From Acipenser ruthenus (Eukaryota; Chordata; Actinopteri; Acipenseriformes; Acipenseridae): DNA of 64,000 nt. Made by a program: the position numbers and the translations under genes. The notes under the pieces are model-generated. The model had not been told where the DNA came from, made no database searches, and was given only the letters and a program-made list of their open reading frames with translations. Shown here piece by piece: positions 50,074 to 60,501 of this stretch. The stretch is from positions 21,745,188-21,809,187 of the forward strand of contig NC_081198.1 in NCBI RefSeq assembly GCF_902713425.1, given 5' to 3'. How positions within the stretch are numbered: the stretch's first letter is position 1; each line of letters opens with the position of its first letter.

Positions 50074-52019
50074 CTATGATTGGGAGGTCGGGACACTCTT
50101 CCTACTCTTAGCTCTACGCTTGCTTCGAGGGGGCTTGGGCTTATTTGCAACTCCCATCACCCCTGAGAAGGTACTCACTGCTGCCTCGTCCAAGAAGGCA
50201 CCGTCTTTATATGCACAGTACGTGGAGTTGTTGGGGCTATTCAACTCCCCACAAGGTAAGTCTGGTGGAACTTGCTCAGGGCCCCTCGGAACGTGTGGGT
50301 CAGCTTTGTCCTGGGGGGGGTTATGACAGACAGCATTCTTTGGCTGTTACCGTCTGTTGAATTGGAGCTGTTAGCAGACTTCTGGCTTACCGCGTCCAGG
50401 GGTATTCCCATGTCCTCCAGTGCTGTATCTAGGAGGACCTCTAGGGGGCCCCTGGTTTTGCCCATACAAGGGAGGGGGTCAAGGATGCTTTGAAGGGAGG
50501 CCCTTCGCTTGAAGAGGGTCATTGCTACCGAGGTACTGCTGGTCAGGGAAGGTGTTGACCCCGACCTCTCCCTCGGTGCATTAGTGAACACCTCTTCTGC
50601 GAGGTGTGCTAGGGTATGTGCCAACAACTGGGAAGGCTGGCTGGGGATGCCCTGGCTGGCTGCTACCTGCCCACTAGGCGGCAGTGTAGCCGTCCCACTC
50701 GCCTCCGTCTCTGCCTGCGAGGGCAAGACTGGGGACTTTGTGTGGACATTAGCTGGTTTTGGATCTATGGGGGCCACCTGCAACTTGCTGTCTTTGATCC
50801 TGATCTTCTTTCTTTTCCCCCCCTCGTCTCTACCCTTTCTTTTCCCCACCCTCTGCTGGTTCTTCACTCCCTTCCCCTCCTTCTCACTCTCACTTTCACT
50901 GTCGCTTTCGCTTTCCTCCCCCACGGACTCAATCCTTATGGCGTCATAACGAGAGCCGAGGGGGAGTGCTGGCGCTGAGAGGGCCCTACTCAGGGGGGGG
51001 CCGCTGCTGGGTCCGGGCTCCCTCCCTGCCTCGTGTTCTGCATCAGAGGAGCTACTGGAGGAGCTAGTGGAGTGGCTGTTGTACTCTCTCTCTGGGCTGG
51101 GGGAAGGGGTCCTCGTAAAACGGGACATGTCTCGGGGGCGGGGGGGTGAGGGGGGTGCTGGTGATGATGGTGGTGCTGGAGTCTGGGTCTTGGATACTGT
51201 TGGTGGTGATGTGGACTGATCTTTGTTACTTGCTCCCTCTTCCTGCTCAGGCCTAGGCTTGTTCGTGTTTGCCTTGCTGGCTCTGGCCATGTTGGCATAG
51301 GAAGAGGGGCAGTCCTTAAACAGGTGCCCCTTCTTTCCACACAAATTGCACTGCCTCTCTTCTCTGCAGTGGCTGGTCTCGTGGGGGGCGCCGCAGTTCC
51401 TGCACTTGACTACAGTACACGCGGCCGCCAGGTGTCCTAATTCCCCACATTTCCTGCAGAGTTTTGGCATCCCATTATAGAATACCAGCCCTCTGTTGGG
51501 CCCTAACACTATGGAGTTTGGAATGTGGCGGACGCCTCCAATGCCCGATGGATCAACATTAAGGCGTACCAGCCACTTTCTGGCTCCTGTCCAAACCCCA
51601 TCTTCATCTGTAATTTTCCTCCCTTCTGATGACACCCTCCCATAGCGGTTAAGCCATGTTGTAATATCATAGTCGCTAACAGCCTCATTGAAAAATTGGA
51701 CAGTAACAACTTTCATTTCTCTGTCTGTCAGTGCATCCACACAAAATTCTTTGTATGGAGCGAGATATTTATTCTCCCCCCAAAAGGACCACATTTCTTG
51801 TAACTTTTGGGGGTTCCTAAAACTGACCTCAAACACTTCCTTAAGCCCTGGCAATTTCACCAAACAATTCAAGTCAGAAGGGGAAAAACCCATACCCCTC
51901 TGAAGAATGGTCCGGCTGAACTCCAGTCTCGTCAGTCCTGGTTCCGTTTCATCTTGCTTGTTTCTTTTGAAGCGCACCGCATTGTGCCTCCTGGTCTCCT
52001 GGGTTGGCCGGAACGCCAT
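50074..52019 (-). pseudogene. K6 ORF1, frameshifted at the G tract
   Basis: Open for about 575 residues, then shifted because the G tract at about 50313-50320 has 8 G. The predicted product is 592 aa, losing the last 70-odd native residues. The N-terminus reads FKRNKQDETEPG; the NKQDE form is shared only with K7, which supports their common origin. Confidence 0.9.
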
Positions 52020-53055
52020 CCTTCAGCTGGCTCCTCCGATTGGGGTGGGAGAAGCCTCTGGACGTCCGGGTTGTCTCTCTCTACGGAAAAGAAACAACGT
52101 AAGCAGCAAATCTGGGCAGTTGAAGGAACTATTACTTTAGTCCCTGAGGAGATGGTCGCCTCGCAAGAGGGACCCCCTCCCCAGGTGAACGGTGTCCTTC
52201 CCTGGCGGAGTAGGGGGCGCTGCTTGGCACCGAGACCACGTAGGAAGAATCGTGGCTGTGACGCCTCCTCGGGGTCCGGGGCCGCCCTCTGCTCCTCCCA
52301 GATGGCACCCTCTGCTGGGCGCCTACTGCTCTCTCGGTCTGGATCTCGATTACAATCAAGGGCTGGGGATGAGGTCGTCTAGGTCATCAAAGGGTCCTCA
52401 AAGGTCGTCTGGATGGTAGGTCCTCCTTCTCTCTAACTCCAGGAACGTCTGGAAAAGCCTGAAAAAGAAAAAAACTGGAACCGCCTGAAAAAGAAAAAAC
52501 TGCTCTCAACAGTCAACAAAATCTTGAAAGACCCTCGGCCTGGATTGGGCAAGCCAAAACCAGACTGAGCATTAGTCTTCCAAAAAGTTGCCGAGCTGAA
52601 GAAAGCCAGTCAAAAATAAAAAAAAAATTCTGTTCCTCCTCACCCGAACAAACCTCTCACAGACCCTCGGAGGGAGCGGGCAATGCCACTACCCTCTAAG
52701 CCTTAGTCTTAGAAAGATTTATTCGAACTGAAGAGAAGCCAGAGTATATGGCTGGCTAAGAAGGACCTGGCATAGGGACATGTTCCACCACACTTGTCTG
52801 GTTAGCTGCATGCTCCCAGGAAACAAACTGCTGCTGTCTACATCATCACCACATGTGAATAAAAGAAAGAAAGACAGCAAGAAAGAAAGAGAGAAAGAAA
52901 GAGAGAAAGAGAGAAAGAAAGAGAGAAAGAAAGAAAAAAAAAGAAGTAAAACGGCGGGAAAACTTGCATCAACACTGGCACTCTCCCTCCAGCAGGGGTA
53001 GACAAAATGCTCACAGGAGAGATCCAGATCTGACTTTGACCAACGTTAGAGAAAG

Positions 53056-53243
53056 GTGTGCACCGTTCCCGGAGGTACTGCAATACCGGGCCGATGCGTG
53101 GAGTGGACGGAGCAAGCCCCTGTTCCATCTCCCGATTCCAAAAATCAATTTAATATATGGTCCCCTGATAGGGGACGTATCAGATATTAAACTGATAAGA
53201 ACAGATACTACACTTGATCTTAGCCAATAGGCCGAGAAGCGAT
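53056..53243 (-). ncRNA. RNU2: U2 snRNA, complete, T16A variant
   Basis: Nucleotide 16 is A rather than U (plus strand CCAATAGG at about 53224-53231), in the 5' region that base-pairs with U6 or lies between the U6 helices. Just upstream, the promoter also has CCCATGCCC for CCCTTGCCC. Confidence 0.92.
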
Positions 53244-53836
53244 GGCGACTTGGCCCATGCCCGGGGCCCCCCAGCCCGGACGGCACAGGGGGATTCAAAG
53301 GTGGGTGCAAAATTTCAAGCACAAGCAGACCCCAAAAAAACGGGCTGCTGCTTCCAGAGGGGAAATGTGCAATTTAAGCAGGAGAAAACAAAACAAAGCA
53401 AAAACACACACATAACACCAAAAACAAATCATAAACTGGCGGAGTGCGTCTTACAAATAGTCATGCCAAGCTGCTATGCTGTGCAAGGTGCCTTGGGTAA
53501 CTACAACTGTGCCTCGCTGGCTGGCTGGCTTGCTAAGAAGGTCCTGGCATAGGGACATGTTCCACCACACTTGTCTGGTTAGCTGCATGCTCCCAGGAAA
53601 CAACCTGCTGCTGTCTACATCATCACCACATGTGAATAAAAGAAAGAAAGACAGCAAGAAAGAAAGAGAGAAAGAAAGAGAGAAAGAGAGAAAGAAAGAG
53701 AGAAAGAAAGAAAGAAAAAAAAAGAAGTAAAACGGCGGGAAAACTTGCATCAACACTGGCACTCTCCCTCCAGCAGGGGTAGACAAAATGCTCACAGGAG
53801 AGATCCAGATCTGACTTTGACCAACGTTAGAGAAAG

Positions 53837-54024
53837 GTGTGCACCGTTCCCGGAGGTACTGCAATACCGGGCCGATGCGTGGAGTGGACGGAGCAAGCCC
53901 CTGTTCCATCTCCCGATTCCAAAAATCAATTTAATATATGGTCCCCTGATAGGGGACGTATCAGATATTAAACTGATAAGAACAGATACTACACTTGATC
54001 TTAGCCAAAAGGCCGAGAAGCGAT
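53837..54024 (-). ncRNA. RNU2: U2 snRNA, complete
   Basis: Canonical sequence with normal 3' box and promoter. Confidence 0.95.
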
Positions 54025-54621
54025 GGCGACTTGGCCCTTGCCCGGGGCCCCCCAGCCCGGACGGCACAGGGGGATTCAAAGGTGGGTGCAAAATTTCAAG
54101 CACAAGCAGACCCCAAAAAAACGGGCTGCTGCTTCCAGAGGGGAAATGTGCAATTTAAGCAGGAGAAAACAAAACAAAGCAAAAACACACACATAACACC
54201 AAAAACAAAACATAAACTGGCGGAGTGCGTCTTACAAATAGTCATGCCAAGCTGCTATGCTGTGCAAGGTGCCTTGGGTAACTACAACTGTGCCTCGCTG
54301 GCTGGCTGGCTTGCTAAGAAGGTCCTGGCATAGGGACATGTTCCACCACACTTGTCTGGTTAGCTGCATGCTCCCAGGAAACAACCTGCTGCTGTCTACA
54401 TCATCACCACATGTGAATAAAAGAAAGAAAGACAGCAAGAAAGAAAGAGAGAAAGAGAGAAAGAGAGAAAGAAAGAGAGAAAGAAAGAAAGAGAGAAAGA
54501 AAAAAAAAGAAGTAAAACGGCGGGAAAACTTGCATCAACACTGGCACTCTCCCTCCAGCAGGGGTAGACAAAATGCTCACAGGAGAGATCCAGATCTGAC
54601 TTTGACCAACGTTAGAGAAAG

Positions 54622-54809
54622 GTGTGCACCGTTCCCGGAGGTACTGCAATACCGGGCCGATGCGTGGAGTGGACGGAGCAAGCCCCTGTTCCATCTCCCG
54701 ATTCCAAAAATCAATTTAATATATGGTCCCCTGATAGGGGACGTATCAGATATTAAACTGATAAGAACAGATACTACACTTGATCTTAGCCAAAAGGCCG
54801 AGAAGCGAT
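54622..54809 (-). ncRNA. RNU2: U2 snRNA, complete
   Basis: Canonical sequence. Five bases upstream of the start a C is replaced by A on the plus strand (GGCGAATTGG), outside the RNA. Confidence 0.95.
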
Positions 54810-55410
54810 GGCGAATTGGCCCTTGCCCGGGGCCCCCCAGCCCGGACGGCACAGGGGGATTCAAAGGTGGGTGCAAAATTCCAAGCACAAGCAGACCCCC
54901 AAAAAACGGGCTGCTGCTTCCAGAGGGGAAATGTGCAATTTAAGCAGGAGGAAACAAAACAAAGCAAAAACACACACATAACACCAAAAACAAAACATAA
55001 ACTGGCGGAGTGCGTCTTACAAATAGTCATGCCAAGCTGCTATGCTGTGCAAGGTGCCTTGGGTAACTACAACTGTGCCTCGCTGGCTGGCTGGCTTGCT
55101 AAGAAGGTCCTGGCATAGGGACATGTTCCACCACACTTGTCTGGTTAGCTGCATGCTCCCAGGAAACAACCTGCTGCTGTCTACATCATCACCACATGTG
55201 AATAAAAGAAAGAAAGACAGCAAGAAAGAAAGAGAGAAAGAAAGAGAGAAAGAGAGAAAGAAAGAGAGAAAGAAAGAAAGAGAGAAAGAAAAAAAAAGAA
55301 GTAAAACGGCGGGAAAACTTGCATCAACACTGGCACTCTCCCTCCAGCAGGGGTAGACAAAATGCTCACAGGAGAGATCCAGATCTGACTTTGACCAACG
55401 TTAGAGAAAG

Positions 55411-55424
55411 GTGTGCACCGTTCC
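55411..55424 (-). pseudogene. RNU2: U2 snRNA 3' stub (last 14 nt) at the K7 deletion junction
   Basis: GTGTGCACCGTTCC on the plus strand is the U2 3' terminus. It is followed by two unmatched bases (AC) and then K7 ORF2 sequence. It marks one edge of a deletion rather than a retrotransposition junction. Confidence 0.85.
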
Positions 55425-55426
55425 AC

Positions 55427-55942
55427 GTCGTTGCGTGGCCTGCTCCGGTCTACGTCCCTCAGAGCACAATTGAAGTCACCTGACACGATGACGGGTACGT
55501 TCCCCAGCAGGAGTGGACGCAGCTGTGGAAAAAATTGAACTCTTTCGTTTTGGTTAGTGGGTGCGTAGACATTGACCAGTCTGAGGGGAGTGTTGTTGTA
55601 TGTCACATCCACGCTCAGAATTCTACCAGGTTCTACCTCCCTGCTGCTGCGGGAGGTAATAAATGGGTTTTTAAACAGGATACCTACTCCGTCGGCTCTG
55701 GCTATGTTGGAGCCCGACCAGAAGGAGTCCCCCAGGGTCCAACTCTCCTTCAGGTCCCTATAATCAGGGCTCGACGAAATACCACACTCCTGCAGAAAGA
55801 TGAGATCTGCTTTCAAGTTAGCTAGATAGTTTAGTACATCAAATCTTTTTTGTGTCTCCCTGATGCTCCTGACATTAACAGACACACATATCAGGGCCAT
55901 CAGGGTAGCTAACAAGAAAAGGAGTCGCTGCGTCCACCCCAT
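55427..55942 (-). pseudogene. K7 ORF2 fragment: N-terminal endonuclease part
   Basis: Residues 1-172, ending at RPRND, so the GDFN motif is present but the SDH motif is lost. The frame continues by chance for 80 codons into antisense U2 spacer and microsatellite. Confidence 0.9.
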
Positions 55943-55947
55943 AGCGA

Positions 55948-57894
55948 CTATGATTGGGAGGTCGGGACACTCTTCCTACTCTTAGCTCTACGCTTGCTTC
56001 GAGGGGGCTTGGGCTTATTTGCAACTCCCATCACCCCTGAGAAGGTACTCACTGCTGCCTCGTCCAAGAAGGCACCGTCTTTATATGCACAGTACGTGGA
56101 GTTGTTGGGGCTATTCAACTCCCCACAAGGTAAGTCTGGTGGAACTTGCTCAGGGCCCCTCGGAACGTGTGGGTCAGCTTTGTCCTGGGGGGGGGGTTAT
56201 GACAGACAGCATTCTTTGGCTGTTACCGTCTGTTGAATTGGAGCTGTTAGCAGACTTCTGGCTTACCGCGTCCAGGGGTATTCCCATGTCCTCCAGTGCT
56301 GTATCTAGGAGGACCTCTAGGGGGCCCCTGGTTTTGCCCATACAAGGGAGGGGGTCAAGGATGCTTTGAAGGGAGGCCCTTCGCTTGAAGAGGGTCATTG
56401 CTACAGAGGTACTGCTGGTCAGGGAAGGTGTTGACCCCGACCTCTCCCTCGGTGCATTAGTGAACACCTCTTCTGCGAGGTGTGCTAGGGTTTGTGCCAA
56501 CGACTGGGAAGGCTGGCTGGGGATGCCCTGGCTGGCTGCTACCTGCCCACTAGGCGGCAGTGTAGCCGTCCCACTCGCCTCCGTCTCTGCCTGCGAGGGC
56601 AAGACTGGGGACTTTGTGTGGACATTAGCTGGTTTTGGATCTATGGGGGCCACCTGCAACTTGCTGTCTTTGATCCTGATCTTCTTTCTTTTCCCCCCCT
56701 CGTCTCTACCCTTTCTTTTCCCCACCCTCTGCTGGTTCTTCACTCCCTTCCCCTCCTTCTCACTCTCACTTTCACTGTCGCTTTTGCTTTCCTCCCCCAC
56801 GGACTCAATCCTTATGGCGTCATAACGAGAGCCGAGGGGGAGTGCTGGCGCTGAGAGGGCCCTACTCAGGGGGGGGGCGCTGCTGGGTCCGGGCTCCCTC
56901 CCTGCCTCGTGTTCTGCATCAGAGGAGCTACTGGAGGAGCTAGTGGAGTGGCTGTTGTACTCTCTCTCTGGGCTGGGGGAAGGGGTCCTCGTAAAACGGG
57001 ACATGTCTCGGGGGCGGGGGGGTGAGGGGGTGCTGGTGATGATGGTGGTGCTGGAGTCTGGGTCTTGGATACTGTTGGTGGTGATGTGGACTGATCTTTG
57101 TTACTTGCTCCCTCTTCCTGCTCAGGCCTAGGCTTGTTCATGTTTGCCTTGCTGGCTCTGGCCATGTTGGCATAGGAAGAGGGGCAGTCCTTAAACAGGT
57201 GCCCCTTCTTTCCACACAAATTGCACTGCCTCTCTTCTCTGCAGTGGCTGGTCTCGTGGGGGGCGCCGCAGTTCCTGCACTTGACTACAGTACACGCGGC
57301 CGTCAGGTGTCCTAATTCCCCACATTTCCTGCAGAGTTTTGGCATCCCATTATAGAATACCAGCCCTCTGTTGGGCCCTAACACTATGGAGTTTGGAATG
57401 TGGCGGACGCCTCCAATGCCCGATGGATCAACATTAAGGCGTACCAGCCACTTTCTGGCTCCTGTCCAAACCCCATCTTCATCTGTAATTTTCCTCCCTT
57501 CTGATGACACCCTCCCATAGCGGTTAAGCCATGTTGTAATATCATAGTCGCTAACAGCCTCATTGAAAAATTGGACAGTAACAACTTTCATTTCTCTGTC
57601 TGTCAGTGCATCCACACAAAATTCTTTGTATGGAGCGAGATATTTATTCTCCCCCCAAAAGGACCACATTTCTTGTAACTTTTGGGGGTTCCTAAAACTG
57701 ACCTCAAACACTTCCTTAAGCCCTGGCAATTTCACCAAACAATTCAAGTCAGAAGGGGAAAAACCCATACCCCTCTGAAGAATGGTCCGGCTGAACTCCA
57801 GTCTCGTCAGTCCTGGTTCCGTTTCATCTTGCTTGTTTCTTGTGAAGCGCACCGCATTGTGCCTCCTGGTTTCCTGGGTTGGCCGGAACGCCAT
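55948..57894 (-). pseudogene. K7 ORF1, frameshifted at two G tracts
   Basis: N-terminal NKQDE form as in K6. It is open through the knuckles to about residue 289, then shifted by a missing G (GTGAGGGGGTG, about 57023-57032). A second tract at about 56187-56196 has 10 G. SSAPPLS is shared with K2. The first knuckle region has Thr in HLTAAC. Confidence 0.9.
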
Positions 57895-58927
57895 CCTTCA
57901 GCTGGCTCCTCCGATTGGGGTGGGAGAAGCCTCTGGACGTCCGGGTTGTCTCTCTCTACGGAAAAGAGACAACGTAAGCAGCAAATCTGGGCAGTTGAAG
58001 GAACTATTACTTTAGTCCCTGAGGAGATGGTCGCCTCGCAAGAGGGACCCCCTCCCCAGGTGAACGGTGTCCTTCCCTGGCGGAGTAGGGGGCGCTGCTT
58101 GGCACCGAGACCACGTAGGAAGAATCGTGGCTGTGACACCTCCTCGGGGTCCGGGGCCGCCCTCTGCTCCTCCCAGATGGCGCCCTCTGCTGGGCGCCTG
58201 CTGCTCTCTCGGTCTGGATCTCGATTACAATCAAGGGCTGGGGATGAGGTCGTCTAGGTCATCAAAGGGTCCTCAAAGGTCGTCTGGATGGTAGGTCCTC
58301 CTTCTCTCTAACTCCAGGAACGTCTGGAAAAGCCAGAACCGCCTGAAAAAGAAAAAAACGGGAACCGCCTGAAAAAGAAAAAACTACTCTCAACAGTCAA
58401 CAAAATCTTGAAAGACCCTCGGCCTGGATTGGGCAAGCCAAAACCAGACTGAGCATTAGTCTTCCAAAAAGTTGCCGAGCTGAAGAAAGCCAGTCAAAAA
58501 TAAAAAAAATTCTGTTCCTCCTCACCCGAACAAACCTCTCACAGACCCTCGGAGGGAGCGGGCAATGCCACTACCCTCTAAACCTTAGTCTTAGAAAGAT
58601 TTATTCGAACTGAAGAGAAGCCAGAGTATATGGCTGGCTAAGAAGGACCTGGCATAGGGACATGTTCCACCACACTTGTCTGGTTAGCTGCATGCTCCCA
58701 GGAAACAAACTGCTGCTGTCTACATCATCATCACATGTGAATAAAAGAAAGAAAGACAGCAAGAAAGAAAGAGAGAAAGAAAGAGAAAGAAAGAAAGAGA
58801 GAAAGAAAAAAAAAGAAGTAAAACGGCGGGAAAACTTGCATCAACACTGGCACTCTCCCTCCAGCAGGGGTAGACAAAATGCTCACAGGAGAGATCCAGA
58901 TCTGACTTTGACCAACGTTAGAGAAAG

Positions 58928-59115
58928 GTGTGCACCGTTCCCGGAGGTACTGCAATACCGGGCCGATGCGTGGAGTGGACGGAGCAAGCCCCTGTTCCAT
59001 CTCCCGATTCCAAAAATCAATTATATATATGGTCCCCTGATAGGGGACGTATCAGATATTAAACTGATAAGAACAGATACTACACTTGATCTTAGCCAAA
59101 AGGCCGAGAAGCGAT
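58928..59115 (-). ncRNA. RNU2: U2 snRNA, complete, variant beside the Sm site
   Basis: Nucleotides 92-93 are AT rather than TA (plus strand CAATTATATATATGG at about 59018-59032), in the single-stranded stretch just before the Sm site. The Sm site GATTTTTGG is intact. Confidence 0.92.
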
Positions 59116-59716
59116 GGCGACTTGGCCCTTGCCCGGGGCCCCCCAGCCCGGACGGCACAGGGGGATTCAAAGGTGGGTGCAAAATTTCAAGCACAAGCAG
59201 ACCCCAAAAAAACGGGCTGCTGCTTCCAGAGGGGAAATGTGCAATTTAAGCAGGAGAAAACAAAACAAAGCAAAAACACACACATAACACCAAAAACAAA
59301 ACATAAACTGGCGGAGTGCGTCTTACAAATAGTCATGCCAAGCTGCTATGCTGTGCAAGGTGCCTTGGGTAACTACAACTGTGCCTCGCTGGCTGGCTGG
59401 CTTGCTAATTAGGTCCAGGCATAGGGACATGCTCCACCACACTTGTCTGGTTAGCTGCATGCTCCCAGGAAACAACCTGCTGCTGTCTACATCATCACCA
59501 CATGTGAATAAAAGAAAGAAAGACAGCAAGAAAGAAAGAGAGAAAGAAAGAGAGAAAGAGAGAAAGAAAGAGAGAAAGAAAGAAAGAGAGAAAGAAAAAA
59601 AAAGAAGTAAAACGGCGGGAAAACTTGCATCAACACTGGCACTCTCCCTCCAGCAGGGGTAGACAAAATGCTCACAGGAGAGATCCAGATCTGACTTTGA
59701 CCAACGTTAGAGAAAG

Positions 59717-59850
59717 GTGTGCACCGTTCCCGGAGGTACTGCAATACCGGGCCGATGCGTGGAGTGGACGGAGCAAGCCCCTGTTCCATCTCCCGATTCC
59801 AAAAATCAATTTAATATATGGTCCCCTGATAGGGGACGTATCAGATATTA
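59717..59850 (-). pseudogene. RNU2: U2 snRNA 3' fragment (nt 55-188), cut by K8
   Basis: The same break point in U2 as at K3 and K4: TCAGATATTA followed by the K8 3' end. Confidence 0.93.
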
Positions 59851-60501
59851 ATACTCTTTTATTGAGATTTTACATTTTTTACATTTACACCCATTCGTTT
59901 TTTTCATTCATTTTACATTTCTTTTAAAGATGACATTCATGCATACAGACATACATTTTGTTTTAAAAGCATTTAAAATACATTTAAAAACACCAAGACA
60001 ATTGTGCTTTGTACATGGTTAAAACAGACACAGATTAAAATCAACATGAAAAAAACCTGTGCTGCTTTAAAAGTGACTGGAAAAAAAGAACCATCTATAA
60101 AAAACCAGTGTTTGTGAGGGCCGGGGAGTGCTCTCTAAAAAAGTTCAAAAGTGAACATAAAACTAGATCTAAAACAGGGACAGGGGAAAAGGGACAGTGT
60201 ATAGAACAGTGAGTTAAAATTCTAAAATTTTAAAACACTTAAAATGTAACTTTTAATAGTTTACATTAAAAATCTTAAAGATACATAAAACAAAACAAAA
60301 CAAAATCAAATAAAACATTCAACGTAAATCAAATAAAAGTCAATAAAACTGAAACAAAAAGACTACATAAAACCAGGGCACCGTTGAAAAAACGGTCATG
60401 CCAGCTAAAAAGGGCGGAATGCTGGCATGACAAAATAAATAAAAGGCTTAGCGGTGCCCCGTAGTCCCGCTCCTAGGAGCTAGCGGTTCCAGTTTTTTCC
60501 T

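Larger units (their letters stand above)
45975..52744 (-). mobile_element. K6: full-length LINE joined to K5, with rearranged 5' flank
   Basis: 6770 bp, with the 3' UTR at 45975-46624. Its 3' end abuts the K5 head at position 10-11 of that head. Its 5' end (U5-like ATACTCTGG in sense) is followed not by U2 but by spacer sequence (GGCTGGCTAAGAAGGACC on the plus strand) about 275 bp upstream of where U2 should start. The U2 5' part and proximal promoter are missing. K7 has the identical 5' flank. Confidence 0.92.
52745..55424 (-). repeat. U2 tandem repeat block E
   Basis: Begins inside a spacer (no U2 5' part or proximal promoter beside K6). It holds three complete U2 genes (starts 53243, 54024 and 54809) and ends in a 14-nt U2 3' stub at 55411-55424. 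Microsatellites lie at about 52860-52946, 53637-53725, 54417-54512 and 55201-55303. Confidence 0.92.
55427..58626 (-). mobile_element. K7: LINE copy lacking its 3' half
   Basis: Contains the 5' UTR with U5-like head, a frameshifted ORF1 and only the first 172 residues of ORF2. It lacks the reverse transcriptase and 3' UTR. Retrotransposition truncates LINEs at the 5' end, so a missing 3' end points to a later deletion of about 3.6 kb of element together with most of a U2 gene. The 5' flank is the same rearranged spacer as K6. The 5' UTR has CCAGAACCGCC and ACGGG changes in its A-rich repeats (about 58333-58363). Confidence 0.92.
58627..59850 (-). repeat. U2 tandem repeat block F
   Basis: Starts in the same rearranged spacer as block E, and shares AAACAAACTG. 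It holds one complete U2 gene and a U2 3' fragment. Microsatellites lie at about 58740-58817 and 59511-59607. The spacer near 59405-59435 has several changes (CTAATTAGGTCCAGG, ATGCTCC) in sequence upstream of the candidate DSE. Confidence 0.92.

Noticed and set aside
55181-55942. 253-codon frame joining an endonuclease to a Ser/Phe/Leu-rich tail
   Set aside because: A chance read-through of the K7 deletion junction into antisense microsatellite.
3420-59850. Regularly spaced repeats that might suggest CRISPR or satellite DNA
   Set aside because: The repeat is a U2 snRNA gene unit of about 780 bp with promoter and 3' box.
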